Shown here piece by piece: positions 9,571 through 18,205 of a stretch of 64,000 bases of DNA. The notes under the pieces are model-generated. The model saw nothing but the letters and a program-made list of their open reading frames with translations. It ran no database searches and was not told where the DNA came from. Positions within the stretch are counted from its first letter, which is position 1. Each line of letters opens with the position of its first letter. Both the position numbers and the translations under genes were made by a program. Source of the DNA: an uncultured Flavobacteriaceae bacterium (GTDB lineage: Bacteria; Bacteroidota; Bacteroidia; Flavobacteriales; Flavobacteriaceae); NCBI GenBank assembly GCA_947501845.1, contig CANMXP010000016.1:1-64000 (forward strand). The letters run 5' to 3'.

Positions 9571-9576
9571 TACAGA

Positions 9577-10635
9577 ATGAATTTACAACAAAGAATTAAC
9601 GCTTTTGTAAAATTAAGAGATTTTTTAAGCCAATTTTCCAATGAAGTTATTGTAAAAAAAGATAATATTGAACATAACGATTTATTCTTTGATGGTTTTA
9701 AACACCAAATAAAGTTAGCTGAAGAAAACAATGGATGGTTTACACAGGAAAACATTCGGTTTTCAATTGAGGGTTGGGTCGCATCTTTAACTTTAAACAA
9801 TTTGAATAAATGGGTAGCGCCATATCAAATTAATAATACCAACCCTAAATGCATTGCTATTATTATGGCTGGAAACATTCCTTTGGTTGGCTTTCACGAT
9901 TTTTTATCGGTACTAATATCTGGGCATCATGTTTTAGTAAAACAATCGTCAAATGATAAACACCTCCTGCCCTATCTAGCAAAATATTTGGAGTTCGTAG
10001 AACTTGAATTTAAAGACACTATAGCATTCACAGAAGACAAAATAGAAGGTTTTGATGCCGTTATAGCTACAGGTAGCAACAATACAGCTCGTTATTTTGA
10101 GTATTATTTCAAAGACAAACCGTCTATTATAAGAAATAACAGGAATTCGGTAGCTGTTTTAAATGGCAAAGAGTCTAAAGCAGAATTAAAAGCACTTGCT
10201 GAAGATATTTTTAGGTATTATGGTTTAGGCTGTAGGAACGTTTCTAAATTGTTTATTCCAAAAAATTACAATTTTGATGCCTTTTTTGAGGCTATATACC
10301 ATTGGCATCCAATCATTGATAAAGCTAAATATGCTAACAATTACGATTATAACAAAGCTGTATATTTAATGAGTGAGTTTGATATGCTAGAAAATGGTTT
10401 TTTAATGATTAAAGAGGATGAAAGTTACGCATCCCCTATTGCTACCGTTTTTTATGAGTATTACGATACGACTAAGCAATTGAAAGAAAAATTAGAGATT
10501 GAAAAGCAACAAATTCAATGTATTGTTTCTAATGGATTTACAAAAAATGAAATCGCTTTTGGAGCTACACAAAAACCTCAACTTTGGGATTATGCGGATA
10601 GTATTGATTCTATTGAATTTTTGTCAGCAATTTAA
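9577..10635 (+). CDS. Acyl-CoA reductase, LuxC-like
   Basis: The 352-residue protein belongs to the LuxC/acyl-CoA reductase family, related to aldehyde dehydrogenases, which reduces activated fatty acyl groups to aldehydes with NADPH. Visible are the segment [18 protein letters not shown] for nucleotide or substrate binding, [17 protein letters not shown], and the likely catalytic Cys in [13 protein letters not shown]. The frame is open from 9514, but the ATG at 9577 gives the family N-terminus [13 protein letters not shown] and avoids the opposite promoter. It is not followed by other lux-type genes; serC begins 75 bases later. Which acyl chain it reduces is unknown. Confidence 0.85.
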   Translation: MNLQQRINAFVKLRDFLSQFSNEVIVKKDNIEHNDLFFDGFKHQIKLAEENNGWFTQENIRFSIEGWVASLTLNNLNKWVAPYQINNTNPKCIAIIMAGNIPLVGFHDFLSVLISGHHVLVKQSSNDKHLLPYLAKYLEFVELEFKDTIAFTEDKIEGFDAVIATGSNNTARYFEYYFKDKPSIIRNNRNSVAVLNGKESKAELKALAEDIFRYYGLGCRNVSKLFIPKNYNFDAFFEAIYHWHPIIDKAKYANNYDYNKAVYLMSEFDMLENGFLMIKEDESYASPIATVFYEYYDTTKQLKEKLEIEKQQIQCIVSNGFTKNEIAFGATQKPQLWDYADSIDSIEFLSAI

Positions 10636-10710
10636 TTAAAAAATTATTGAATTTTTAACGTTAAATACCCAATTAATTAGCAACTTTGCATCTTAAATTT
10701 TACTACAAAA

Positions 10711-11775
10711 ATGAAGAAACATAACTTTAGTGCAGGCCCATGTATTTTACCTCAAGAAGTATTGCTTAAAGCTTCGGAGGCAGTCGTTGATTTAGATAAC
10801 AGTGGTTTATCCTTAATTGAAATCTCACACAGAAGCAAAGCTTTTGTTGATATCATGGAAAAAGCCAGAGCTTTAGCTTTAGAATTACTTGGTTTAGAAG
10901 GCAAAGGCTATAAAGCTTTGTTTTTACAAGGCGGTGCTAGTACACAGTTTTTAATGGTTGCTTTAAACCTTTTAGAAAAAAGAGCTGGATATTTAAATGG
11001 TGGTACTTGGGCAGCTAAAGCCATCAAAGAAGCAAAAATTTATGATGACATTTATGAAGTAGGTTCTTCAAAAGAAGCCAACTATAACTATATTCCAAAG
11101 GGTTACGACATTCCTTCAGATTACGATTATTTTCACTGTACATCAAACAATACGATTTTCGGAACACAAATGAAGGCATTTCCGAAATGTGACATTCCAT
11201 TAGTTTGTGATATGAGTAGCGATATTTTTTCTCGTACGTTAGATTTTTCTAATTTCGATTTGATTTATGCAGGTGCACAAAAAAATATGGGACCAGCAGG
11301 AACAACCCTAGTGGTTATTAAAGAAGATATTCTTGGAAAAGTATCACGTAAAATTCCATCAATGATGGATTATAAAGTACATATAAGTAAAGGAAGTATG
11401 TTTAATACACCTCCAGTATTTGCAGTGTATACTTCAATGCTTACTTTAGAGTGGTTAAAAGACCTTGGTGGTATTGCTGCCATTGAAAAAGAAAACGAAA
11501 AGAAAGCGCGATTAATGTATTCTGAAATTGACTTAAATCCATTGTTTAAAGGATTTGCAGTTAAAGAAGATCGTTCTGACATGAATGCTACATTTACTCT
11601 GGAAAACGAAAACTTAAAAGAAACTTTTGAAACCATGCTTAAAGAAGCGGGAATTAACGGTTTAAACGGTCATAGAAGTGTTGGTGGTTATAGAGCATCT
11701 ATGTACAATGCATTACCTTTAGATAGTGTAAAAGCATTAGTTGAAGTTATGAGTGAATTAGAAAGTAAAGCTTAA
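10711..11775 (+). CDS. serC: Phosphoserine aminotransferase SerC
   Basis: SerC is the class-V PLP transaminase that makes 3-phosphoserine from 3-phosphohydroxypyruvate and glutamate, and also acts in pyridoxine synthesis. The start KHNFSAGPCILP is the family N-terminus; the phosphate and PLP cradle FLQGGAST is near residue 71, and the Schiff-base Lys is in AGAQKNMGPAG near residue 193. The C-terminus HRSVGGYRASMYNA is also diagnostic. Length 354 is normal. It is followed 104 bases later by serA on the same strand, so two successive steps of serine synthesis are encoded together. Confidence 0.97.
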   Translation: MKKHNFSAGPCILPQEVLLKASEAVVDLDNSGLSLIEISHRSKAFVDIMEKARALALELLGLEGKGYKALFLQGGASTQFLMVALNLLEKRAGYLNGGTWAAKAIKEAKIYDDIYEVGSSKEANYNYIPKGYDIPSDYDYFHCTSNNTIFGTQMKAFPKCDIPLVCDMSSDIFSRTLDFSNFDLIYAGAQKNMGPAGTTLVVIKEDILGKVSRKIPSMMDYKVHISKGSMFNTPPVFAVYTSMLTLEWLKDLGGIAAIEKENEKKARLMYSEIDLNPLFKGFAVKEDRSDMNATFTLENENLKETFETMLKEAGINGLNGHRSVGGYRASMYNALPLDSVKALVEVMSELESKA

Positions 11776-11780
11776 AACAA

Positions 11781-11862
11781 TTTGCAGTGAGCAGTGGCTA
11801 TTTGCAGTGTTTACTCAAATGTATAAAATAAATTATTAAAAGATTTCCGTCTTCACGGAAAT
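11781..11862. repeat. Short repeat and hairpin between serC and serA
   Basis: TTTGCAGTG occurs at 11781-11789 and again at 11801-11809 (20-base period, with GCAGTGG between), and a hairpin with perfect 8-base arms follows at 11843-11850 and 11855-11862 around CTTC. Both have the look of short interspersed intergenic repeats of flavobacteria. The hairpin has A rather than T on its 3' side, so it is not a clear terminator for serC. Confidence 0.5.
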
Positions 11863-11879
11863 GAAAAAAGTCATATTAA

Positions 11880-12830
11880 ATGAAAGTATTAGCAAACGAC
11901 GGTATTTCACAAAGCGGAATTGACGCATTGGAAAAAGGTGGCTTCGAAGTCATCACAACAACAGTCGCACAAGAACAATTAATCAATTATATTAACGAAA
12001 AAGACATTACTGTTTTATTAGTACGTAGTGCTACTACTGTACGTAAAGATTTAATTGATGCTTGTCCGAACTTAAAAATTATCGGACGAGGTGGTGTTGG
12101 TATGGATAATATCGATGTTGAATATGCTAGAGAACAAGGGCGTAGTGTTATTAATACACCTGCTGCATCCTCACACTCGGTTGCAGAGTTAGTATTTGGT
12201 CACTTATTTGGATTGGCTCGTTTTTTACATAACTCGAATAGAGAAATGCCACTAGAAGGAGATTCTAACTTTAAAGGCTTGAAAAAAGCTTATGCTAAAG
12301 GAACTGAGTTAAAAGGAAAAACTTTGGGTGTATTAGGGTTTGGACGTATTGGTCAAGCTACAGCTAAGGTGGCTATAGGAGCTGGTATGAAAGTCGTTGC
12401 TTTTGATCCATTTATGGATGAAGCAAATTTAGAGCTAGACTTTTTTGATGGTCAAAAGTTGAATTTTAACATTAAAACCATTTCTAAAGAAGAGGTTTTA
12501 AAGCAAGCAGATTTCTTAACACTTCACGTTCCTGCACAAGACAAATACGTTATAGGTAAACCTGAATTAGAAATCATGAAAGATGGTGCCATTCTTGTTA
12601 ATGCGGCCCGTGGTGGTGTGATTGATGAAGTTGCCCTAGTTGAAGCCATTTCTAGTGGAAAAATTGCAAGAGCGGCTTTAGATGTTTTTGAAAAAGAACC
12701 AAAACCAGAAATTCAATTACTAATGAACCCTGCTTTATCTTTAACGCCACATACTGGTGCTGCAACAAATGAAGCACAAGATAGAATTGGTACTGAGCTA
12801 GCAGAGCAAATTATCAGTATATTAAAATAA
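11880..12830 (+). CDS. serA: D-3-phosphoglycerate dehydrogenase (short form)
   Basis: A D-2-hydroxyacid dehydrogenase of 316 residues, catalysing the NAD-dependent first step of serine synthesis. The NAD-binding GVLGFGRIGQATAKVA lies near residue 150, and the catalytic residues are in NAARGGVID (Arg), DVFEKEP (Glu) and LTPHTGAAT (His). RSATTVRKDLID and GRGGVGMDNID are 3-phosphoglycerate dehydrogenase-type segments. It lacks the C-terminal ACT or intervening domain that gives feedback inhibition by serine in longer SerA proteins, so it is probably not serine-inhibited in that way. It pairs with serC upstream. Confidence 0.95.
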   Translation: MKVLANDGISQSGIDALEKGGFEVITTTVAQEQLINYINEKDITVLLVRSATTVRKDLIDACPNLKIIGRGGVGMDNIDVEYAREQGRSVINTPAASSHSVAELVFGHLFGLARFLHNSNREMPLEGDSNFKGLKKAYAKGTELKGKTLGVLGFGRIGQATAKVAIGAGMKVVAFDPFMDEANLELDFFDGQKLNFNIKTISKEEVLKQADFLTLHVPAQDKYVIGKPELEIMKDGAILVNAARGGVIDEVALVEAISSGKIARAALDVFEKEPKPEIQLLMNPALSLTPHTGAATNEAQDRIGTELAEQIISILK

Positions 12831-12870
12831 GATATTTATAGGTTAACATGTGACCTAAACATTATAATTG

Positions 12871-12899
12871 AGTCCTAACTATAAGTTAGGACTTTTTTT
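12871..12899 (+). terminator. Intrinsic terminator after serA
   Basis: Perfect 10-base arms (12871-12880 and 12884-12893) with a three-base loop are followed by a run of T to 12899. It ends the serC-serA transcription unit. Confidence 0.9.
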
Positions 12900-12959
12900 G
12901 TACATTGAACAATCAATTTCACTAACTAATTTTACAATTTAATTAAATAATAAAATATT

Positions 12960-13598
12960 ATGGCAGGAATTTTAGACTTATTAAACAGCGACCTTGGCAA
13001 AACAATTATTAGTGGTGTAGCAGGGCAAACAGGGCAAGAAGAGAGTAAAACAGGAAGTGTACTTACTATGGCATTACCTGTATTAATGCAGGCTATGAAG
13101 CGTAATACAGCAACTCAACAAGGTGCAGAAGGTTTACTTAGCGCGCTAAATAATAAACACGACGGAAGTATTTTAGATAATCTTGGTGGCTTATTTGGTG
13201 GCGGCGTAGATTCTAATGTATTAGATGATGGAGGTAAAATATTAGGTCATGTTTTAGGAGGCAAACAACAACATGTTGAAAATGCGTTAAGTCAGAAATC
13301 TGGTATCGATGCTGGATCTGTTGCTCAAATATTAAAAGTTGCTGCTCCAATATTAATGGGTGTTTTAGGAAAACAAAGCAGACAACAAAATGTAAATAAC
13401 TCAAACGGACTTGACGGACTATTAGGTGGTTTACTTGGAGGTAATTCCCAACAACAAGAACAAAGTTTTATAGAATCTATTCTTGATGCAGATGGAGATG
13501 GAAGTGTTATTGATGATGTTGCAGGTATGGTACTAGGTGGCAATAAAAAGAAAGGTGGTCTTGGCGGGTTACTTGGTGGTCTTTTTGGAGGTAAATAA
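12960..13598 (+). CDS. DUF937 domain protein with Gly-rich tail
   Basis: The sequence MAGILDLLNSDLGKTIISGVAGQTG and the later ALPVLMQAMKRNT, VLGHVLGGKQQHVENALSQKSGI and KVAAPILMGVLGKQ match the DUF937 family, small proteins of unknown function that resemble YidB. The domain is repeated in loose form across residues 1-145. The rest is low-complexity Gly/Leu (GLLGGLLGGN, GGLGGLLGGLFGGK) separated by an acidic DADGDGSVIDDVAGM segment. There is no signal peptide. It is monocistronic with a strong terminator. Confidence 0.85.
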   Translation: MAGILDLLNSDLGKTIISGVAGQTGQEESKTGSVLTMALPVLMQAMKRNTATQQGAEGLLSALNNKHDGSILDNLGGLFGGGVDSNVLDDGGKILGHVLGGKQQHVENALSQKSGIDAGSVAQILKVAAPILMGVLGKQSRQQNVNNSNGLDGLLGGLLGGNSQQQEQSFIESILDADGDGSVIDDVAGMVLGGNKKKGGLGGLLGGLFGGK

Positions 13599-13621
13599 GT
13601 CGTTACTCTATATAAGTTACT

Positions 13622-13653
13622 AAGCGTCAAACAGTCATGTTTGACGCTTTTTT
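13622..13653 (+). terminator. Intrinsic terminator after the DUF937 gene
   Basis: Perfect 12-base arms (13622-13633 and 13638-13649) with a GTCA loop, followed by T to 13653. It lies 23 bases past the stop codon. Confidence 0.9.
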
Positions 13654-13828
13654 GTTAAAATCATAAAAAAACACCTGCTTTAAGGGATGATTTTTGTAAA
13701 TTTAGAAGAACCAAAGCAACATTAAAAAATACACGTTGCTCAGTGGGACCCTTAGTTCACTCATTCTTGTTTTTATAACACAATGATGTATCCTATTTTT
13801 GAAGAATAATTAAGAAACCCTTGAAGCT

Positions 13829-14272
13829 ATGAAAAAAGTTATTTATATATTATTACTATCTGCATTTGTCTTTAATTGCAATACCTCAAAGCCAATAACA
13901 TCTAATAGCAGTAAATCCGAAAAGGAGCTTGCACTAACGGGCAATGATACGGTTGTTATTGCTAATGAGGATTTAGAATACGAAATTATCATTATAGAAC
14001 CGCGTTTTAATACTTGGCTATTGAGCATAGCCAAACCCGAAGGCTTTTATTCACAGCAATACCTTGAAAACAGAAACCTTGTTTATGTAACAGAATGGAA
14101 TCAAAGGGTACTCCAACCACAACGTTTTGACCCCAATTTATACGAATTGCAAATCGATTATCAATCTGGTATAGATTACGGATATGACGTTAATTATAAG
14201 CTATTTAATTATTTTATCTTTTTTCAATTGACCTATAACCAGCGATTAGGTGGATTTGTTCCTAGAATTTAA
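13829..14272 (+). CDS. DUF6146 family lipoprotein
   Basis: A short signal peptide ends in the lipobox-like FNCNTSKP (Cys17), so it is probably an outer-membrane-facing lipoprotein. The 147-residue sequence with IVIANEDLEYEIIIIEPRFNTWL, YLENRNLVYVTEWNQRVLQPQRFDPNLYE and IDYQSGIDYGYDVNYKLFNYF matches what I know as DUF6146, conserved in flavobacteria and of unknown function. The next genes on the strand (DUF6787, His-rich peptide, TonB receptor) may be co-transcribed, though a -7-like box lies between. Confidence 0.8.
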   Translation: MKKVIYILLLSAFVFNCNTSKPITSNSSKSEKELALTGNDTVVIANEDLEYEIIIIEPRFNTWLLSIAKPEGFYSQQYLENRNLVYVTEWNQRVLQPQRFDPNLYELQIDYQSGIDYGYDVNYKLFNYFIFFQLTYNQRLGGFVPRI

Positions 14273-14284
14273 AGTCTTTTTATT

Positions 14285-14292
14285 TACTTTTG
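14285..14292 (+). promoter_or_regulatory. Candidate -7 box before the DUF6787 gene
   Basis: TACTTTTG fits TAnnTTTG and lies 16 bases before the GTG start at 14309. The nearest upstream TTTG is spaced too far (about 26 bases), so this is weak support for a separate promoter. Confidence 0.3.
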
Positions 14293-14308
14293 CATTCAAA
14301 TTGTATTT

Positions 14309-14611
14309 GTGAAAAAATTAAAAGAACGCTGGGGCATAGATAACAATTGGCAAATTATTATCATTTTGTGTGTATTTGCCATTACTGGATCTACTGCTTC
14401 CTATATAGGTAAGCCTATTTTAAACTATTTAAATATTACAACCGATGTATTTGGAGGTTTTGGATATTGGACCATCCGAATTCTTTTATTATTCATCATG
14501 TACCAATTTATGTTGGTTTTCTTTGGCTGGGTTTTTGGACAACACAAGTTTTTTTGGAATTTTGAAAAGAAAATGCTTCGTAGAATAGGTTTAAAACGCT
14601 TTGTAGATTAG
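14309..14611 (+). CDS. DUF6787 family small membrane protein
   Basis: A 100-residue protein with the DUF6787 pattern: KKLKERWGIDNNWQIIIILCVFAITGS, then a conserved KPILNYLNI and a second hydrophobic segment LLLFIMYQFMLVFFGWVFGQHKFFWNFEKKMLRR. Two membrane helices are predicted (about 16-35 and 52-76). The start is GTG at 14309. The TAG stop shares one base with the GTG start of the next gene, which indicates translational coupling. Function unknown. Confidence 0.8.
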   Translation: MKKLKERWGIDNNWQIIIILCVFAITGSTASYIGKPILNYLNITTDVFGGFGYWTIRILLLFIMYQFMLVFFGWVFGQHKFFWNFEKKMLRRIGLKRFVD

Positions 14612-14949
14612 TGGAACAAATTAAGCAGCATATCATATTTAAAATAACCACCCTCCTGTTGGTTATTACCTTATTGGTGCCTGTTGCTGTAAAATTTGCT
14701 CATATTTTATCACATCACGAACATGAGCATGAAGTTTGTTTAGGAAAGCAAACAACCCATTTACATGAAATAGATTTGGATTGTGAGTTTTATAAATTTA
14801 AATTAAATAATCGTTCCTTTTATTCTTTTGCATATGTAGCTCCAGTCAATCCATACTCCAATTGCAAAATATATGTTTCAACATACACATTTCTAAATAA
14901 TCATCGCTCTTTATCTTTTTCTCTAAGGGGGCCTCCTTTTTTGGTTTAA
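14611..14949 (+). CDS. His-rich small exported protein upstream of TonB receptor
   Basis: The 112 residues start with one hydrophobic segment (about 10-30, possible signal anchor) followed by a metal-binding-looking cluster ILSHHEHEHEVCLGKQTTHLHEIDLDCEF with six His and two Cys within 30 residues. The C-terminus ends SLRGPPFLV, an ending I have seen in small proteins next to flavobacterial TonB receptors. The start is GTG, overlapping the previous stop by one base. Position right before a TonB-dependent receptor suggests a role in uptake or sensing of a transition metal; this is inference. Confidence 0.65.
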   Translation: MEQIKQHIIFKITTLLLVITLLVPVAVKFAHILSHHEHEHEVCLGKQTTHLHEIDLDCEFYKFKLNNRSFYSFAYVAPVNPYSNCKIYVSTYTFLNNHRSLSFSLRGPPFLV

Positions 14950-14983
14950 AATAAGCACTTATTTTTTAAACTAAAATTTAATA

Positions 14984-17383
14984 ATGAAACACTATTTCAT
15001 GATTATGTTTTGCTGTATAATTAGCTTTACACATAGTCAAAATTGTAAATACAGTCTTTTTGGTGAAGTATTAGACTTCCACGATGGATCTCCAATTGTT
15101 GGTGCTTCCGTGTACGTAGAAACGTTAGACAGATACACCGCAACAGATATTGATGGTAAATTTACCGTTGAAAACCTATGCAATGGTACGCTAGTTTTAG
15201 TTGTATCTCATTTGGCTTGTGAAACAAAACGATTGGAAATTCAAGTAAAAGGTGACACCAATTATGAAGTTCACTTAGAGCACCATTTAGAGGAACTCAG
15301 TGAAGTTAAAATTGATGGTGTAGCTATTCCAAAATTAACAAAAACATCACAAGAAACACTTTTAAAAAGTGATGCTATTGAGCGGTTTAGTGCCTTTAAC
15401 CTAGGGGATGCTTTAAAACAAATTTCTGGAGTAACGTCAATAAACACTGGTAATTCTATAGTAAAACCTGTAATTAATGGTTTACACAGTAGCAGAGTTA
15501 TAGTTATGACTAATGGTGTTAGGTTACAAGATCAGGAATGGGGTATTGAACATGCCCCAAACATAGATTTAAATACAGCTGGCAGTATAAACGTTATAAA
15601 AGGCGCTAATGCACTGGCTTACAGCGGAGATGCCATTGGTGGTATCATTGTTATAAAACCTCTCAATATAAAGAAGGTAGACTCTATTTATGGAAAGACT
15701 ATTTTAAATGGACAAACCAATGGTAGAGGCTACCATATTTCATCCTCACTCACAAAGACTTGGGATAAAGGCTGGTATATAAATGGACAGGTCTCTCACA
15801 AACGCTTTGGTGATTTTGAAACAGCCAGCTATAATTTAACCAATACAGGAACAAAGTCATTGGGAATATCTTTGAATGGCGGTTTTAAAACATTCGAAAA
15901 AGGTTTTAATATCAATTATAGTTATTTAAATAACGAGATTGGCATTTTAAGGGCTGCCCACATAGGCAATGTAGAAAGTTTAGTGAATGCCATAAACAAT
16001 AAAGAACCTTATATAGTTAACCCATTTAGTTATGATATCAATACGCCTAAGCAAGATGTTACACATCAGATTGTTAAGGCACAATTCTATAAACGGTTTA
16101 AACGATTTGGTAAATTGGAGGTTCAATATGACTTTCAAAACAACCAAAGGTTCGAATTTGACGTTCGAAGAGGAGACAGAAGAGATAAGCCTGCTTTAGA
16201 TTTGAATTTGAAAACGCATTCTATTAGATCTGAATTAAAAATGGATGCTAATATAAATGCTGTTTACAATTTTGGGTTCAATGTAAGTTATCAAAACAAC
16301 TTTGCGAATCCCGATACGGGCATTAGACGTCTAATTCCTGATTATGATAGATATGACTTTGGTGTTTTTGCAGTTTCAAATTTAAAATGGAAGGAAAATA
16401 CTGCTTTAGACTTTGGAATACGTTATGATTTTAGTAGAACAGACGCCAAAAAATTTTACCGTACCAGTCGTTGGGAAGAGCGAGGATATGATGTAGACTT
16501 CGCGGATATAGTGATTGATGATTTAGGTACGCAATTGCTTACTAATCCCATATTTAATTTTCATAATATATCTGCTTCTGCAGGCATATCCCATCAAATT
16601 AATATACAAAATACGGTAGCCATAAATTATGGTCTGTCTCAAAGGTCACCAAATGCGTCAGAATTATTTAGTGATGGTCTACATCATGCTGCGGCACGCA
16701 TAGAACTGGGTGATTTAAGGATAGATCAAGAAATGTCGAATAGGTTTGCAATAACATATAAGTTGCAAAAACCTAGTTTTTATGCAACCATAGAAAGCTT
16801 TGCCAATCATATTAACGATTTTATTCAAATGACCCCAATAGGTGCAGAAACAACCATAAGAGGTGCTTTTCCTGTATGGGATTATGTGCAGACTGATGCA
16901 TTACTATTAGGAGTGGACTTTACAGCTAATTATAATTTTAATGAAAAGTGGGCTTTTAACAGTAAGGCTTCTCTAATAAAAGGGAAAGATCTTAAAGCAA
17001 AAATGCCGTTAATAGATATGCCAGCTTTTAAAACTGTAAATGCGTTAGGTTATAAAAATAAGAATTGGCTGAATTTGAATGCTGAAATAGAAAGTGAACT
17101 GGTGTTGAGGCAAAACGAATACCCGAACTTCAATTTCGAAACATTTATAGCAAGCACACAAGAAACAGTTTTAGTGGATATAAGTACACCACCTCCAGCC
17201 TACCATTTACTTCATTTTAAGAGTGATATTACTTTGCCCCTATCAAAGAAAAACAAATTAAATATTGGTGTTACAGTATTTAATGTTTTTAATATTTCCT
17301 ATAGGGAATACCTGAACAGATTAAGATATTTTGCAGATGATTTAGGAAGAAATGTTATGTTACAAATTAAGTTAAATTATTAA
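14984..17383 (+). CDS. TonB-dependent receptor
   Basis: A 799-residue outer-membrane receptor. A signal peptide (1-18) is followed by a CarboxypepD_reg-like domain (about 20-105: GEVLDFHDGSPIVGASVYVETLDRYTATDIDGKFTVENL), then the plug (about 118-230, with ETLLKSDAIERFSAFNLGDALKQISGVTSI, PVINGLHSSRVIVMTNGVRLQDQEWGIEHAP) and a 22-strand-type barrel ending in aromatic-rich MLQIKLNY. No SusD gene follows, so it is of the siderophore/metal or cofactor receptor kind rather than a glycan SusC. It lies between a His-rich small protein and a lipoprotein, which makes a metal substrate the best guess. Confidence 0.93.
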   Translation: MKHYFMIMFCCIISFTHSQNCKYSLFGEVLDFHDGSPIVGASVYVETLDRYTATDIDGKFTVENLCNGTLVLVVSHLACETKRLEIQVKGDTNYEVHLEHHLEELSEVKIDGVAIPKLTKTSQETLLKSDAIERFSAFNLGDALKQISGVTSINTGNSIVKPVINGLHSSRVIVMTNGVRLQDQEWGIEHAPNIDLNTAGSINVIKGANALAYSGDAIGGIIVIKPLNIKKVDSIYGKTILNGQTNGRGYHISSSLTKTWDKGWYINGQVSHKRFGDFETASYNLTNTGTKSLGISLNGGFKTFEKGFNINYSYLNNEIGILRAAHIGNVESLVNAINNKEPYIVNPFSYDINTPKQDVTHQIVKAQFYKRFKRFGKLEVQYDFQNNQRFEFDVRRGDRRDKPALDLNLKTHSIRSELKMDANINAVYNFGFNVSYQNNFANPDTGIRRLIPDYDRYDFGVFAVSNLKWKENTALDFGIRYDFSRTDAKKFYRTSRWEERGYDVDFADIVIDDLGTQLLTNPIFNFHNISASAGISHQINIQNTVAINYGLSQRSPNASELFSDGLHHAAARIELGDLRIDQEMSNRFAITYKLQKPSFYATIESFANHINDFIQMTPIGAETTIRGAFPVWDYVQTDALLLGVDFTANYNFNEKWAFNSKASLIKGKDLKAKMPLIDMPAFKTVNALGYKNKNWLNLNAEIESELVLRQNEYPNFNFETFIASTQETVLVDISTPPPAYHLLHFKSDITLPLSKKNKLNIGVTVFNVFNISYREYLNRLRYFADDLGRNVMLQIKLNY

Positions 17384-17394
17384 AAAAGAAAAAA

Positions 17395-17961
17395 ATGAAA
17401 ACAATTAAAAATCTATCAATTTTGTTTATAGCAGTTTTACTTGCTACAGCTTGTTCTAATGACGATGACGCACCAGTTCCTGTTGTTGAAGAAGAAGTAA
17501 TAACAACACTTACAGCTACTTTAACACCTACTGGGAGTGGTTCAACAATTACACTTAAAACGCAAGATTTAGATGGAGATGGTCCTAATGCTCCTCAGGT
17601 TACTGTATCTGGAGACTTAGCTGCAAATACAACCTACACTGGAAGTTTGGAATTGTTAAATGAATTAGAAGATCCTTCAGAGGACATAACAGAAGAAATT
17701 GAAACACTGGACAAAGAGCACCAATTCTTCTTTGAGGCTACTAATTCTGTAGCAACATTTGCTTATAATGATACAGACGATGATGGCAACCCTGTTGGTT
17801 TAAGTTATACACTCACTACTGGAGATGCAGGTACTGGTACTATTACTATTACTTTAATTCACGAACCTAACAAGAGTGCTAGTGGGGTTAAAGATGGTGA
17901 TATTACTAATGCTGGAGGCGAACCAGATATAACGGTTACTTTTAGTGTAACTGTACAATAA
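17395..17961 (+). CDS. Surface lipoprotein partner of the TonB receptor
   Basis: The signal peptide ends at a lipobox ATACSNDDD (Cys20), and the acidic DDD following Cys resembles the lipoprotein surface-export signal of Bacteroidota. The remaining 165 residues are Thr/Asp-rich beta strands (LTATLTPTGSGSTITLKTQDLDGDGPNAPQ ... GTITITLIHEP). Proteins of this kind are annotated in flavobacteria as type 1 periplasmic-binding-fold proteins and occur directly after such receptors. It starts 11 bases after the receptor gene and is followed by a terminator, so the two are one operon. Confidence 0.75.
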   Translation: MKTIKNLSILFIAVLLATACSNDDDAPVPVVEEEVITTLTATLTPTGSGSTITLKTQDLDGDGPNAPQVTVSGDLAANTTYTGSLELLNELEDPSEDITEEIETLDKEHQFFFEATNSVATFAYNDTDDDGNPVGLSYTLTTGDAGTGTITITLIHEPNKSASGVKDGDITNAGGEPDITVTFSVTVQ

Positions 17962-17984
17962 AATTTAGGACAAACTCTGTAAAT

Positions 17985-18035
17985 AAAAGTAAAAACCCCT
18001 TTCAATAAGAAAAGGGCTTTTACTTTTATTTTTTA
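17985..18035 (+). terminator. Intrinsic terminator after the receptor operon
   Basis: A long hairpin, with arms of about 19 bases (17985-18003 and 18009-18027, a few mismatches) around ACCCC/GGG cores, followed by a T-rich tail to 18035. It closes the TonB receptor-lipoprotein unit. Confidence 0.8.
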
Positions 18036-18171
18036 TGGGAAACCAGTATTAGGTTTTAGGTAAAATCAATACCAATGGTTTTATCTGATACGACTAAAAA
18101 CTGATGGTATCTTTAATATGAAAAGAAATATTAGTTTAGGACTCATATACTTTATAATGTAGAAAAAATCC

Positions 18172-18179
18172 TATCTTTG
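18172..18179 (+). promoter_or_regulatory. Candidate -7 box of the TPR sensor kinase gene
   Basis: TATCTTTG matches TAnnTTTG and lies 26 bases before the TTG start at 18206. No TTG at the correct -33 spacing was recognised. Confidence 0.4.
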
Positions 18180-18205
18180 GATGCTATTAAATAAATTCAT
18201 TTATT

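Noticed and set aside
9501-9800. N-terminal extension of the ferredoxin frame by 100 codons
   Set aside because: It overlaps the opposite-strand acyl-CoA reductase, has a composition unlike a ferredoxin, and the family start is [14 protein letters not shown].
13622-13653. CRISPR-like or mobile element repeat
   Set aside because: It is a single perfect hairpin with a T run directly after a gene, which is a terminator.
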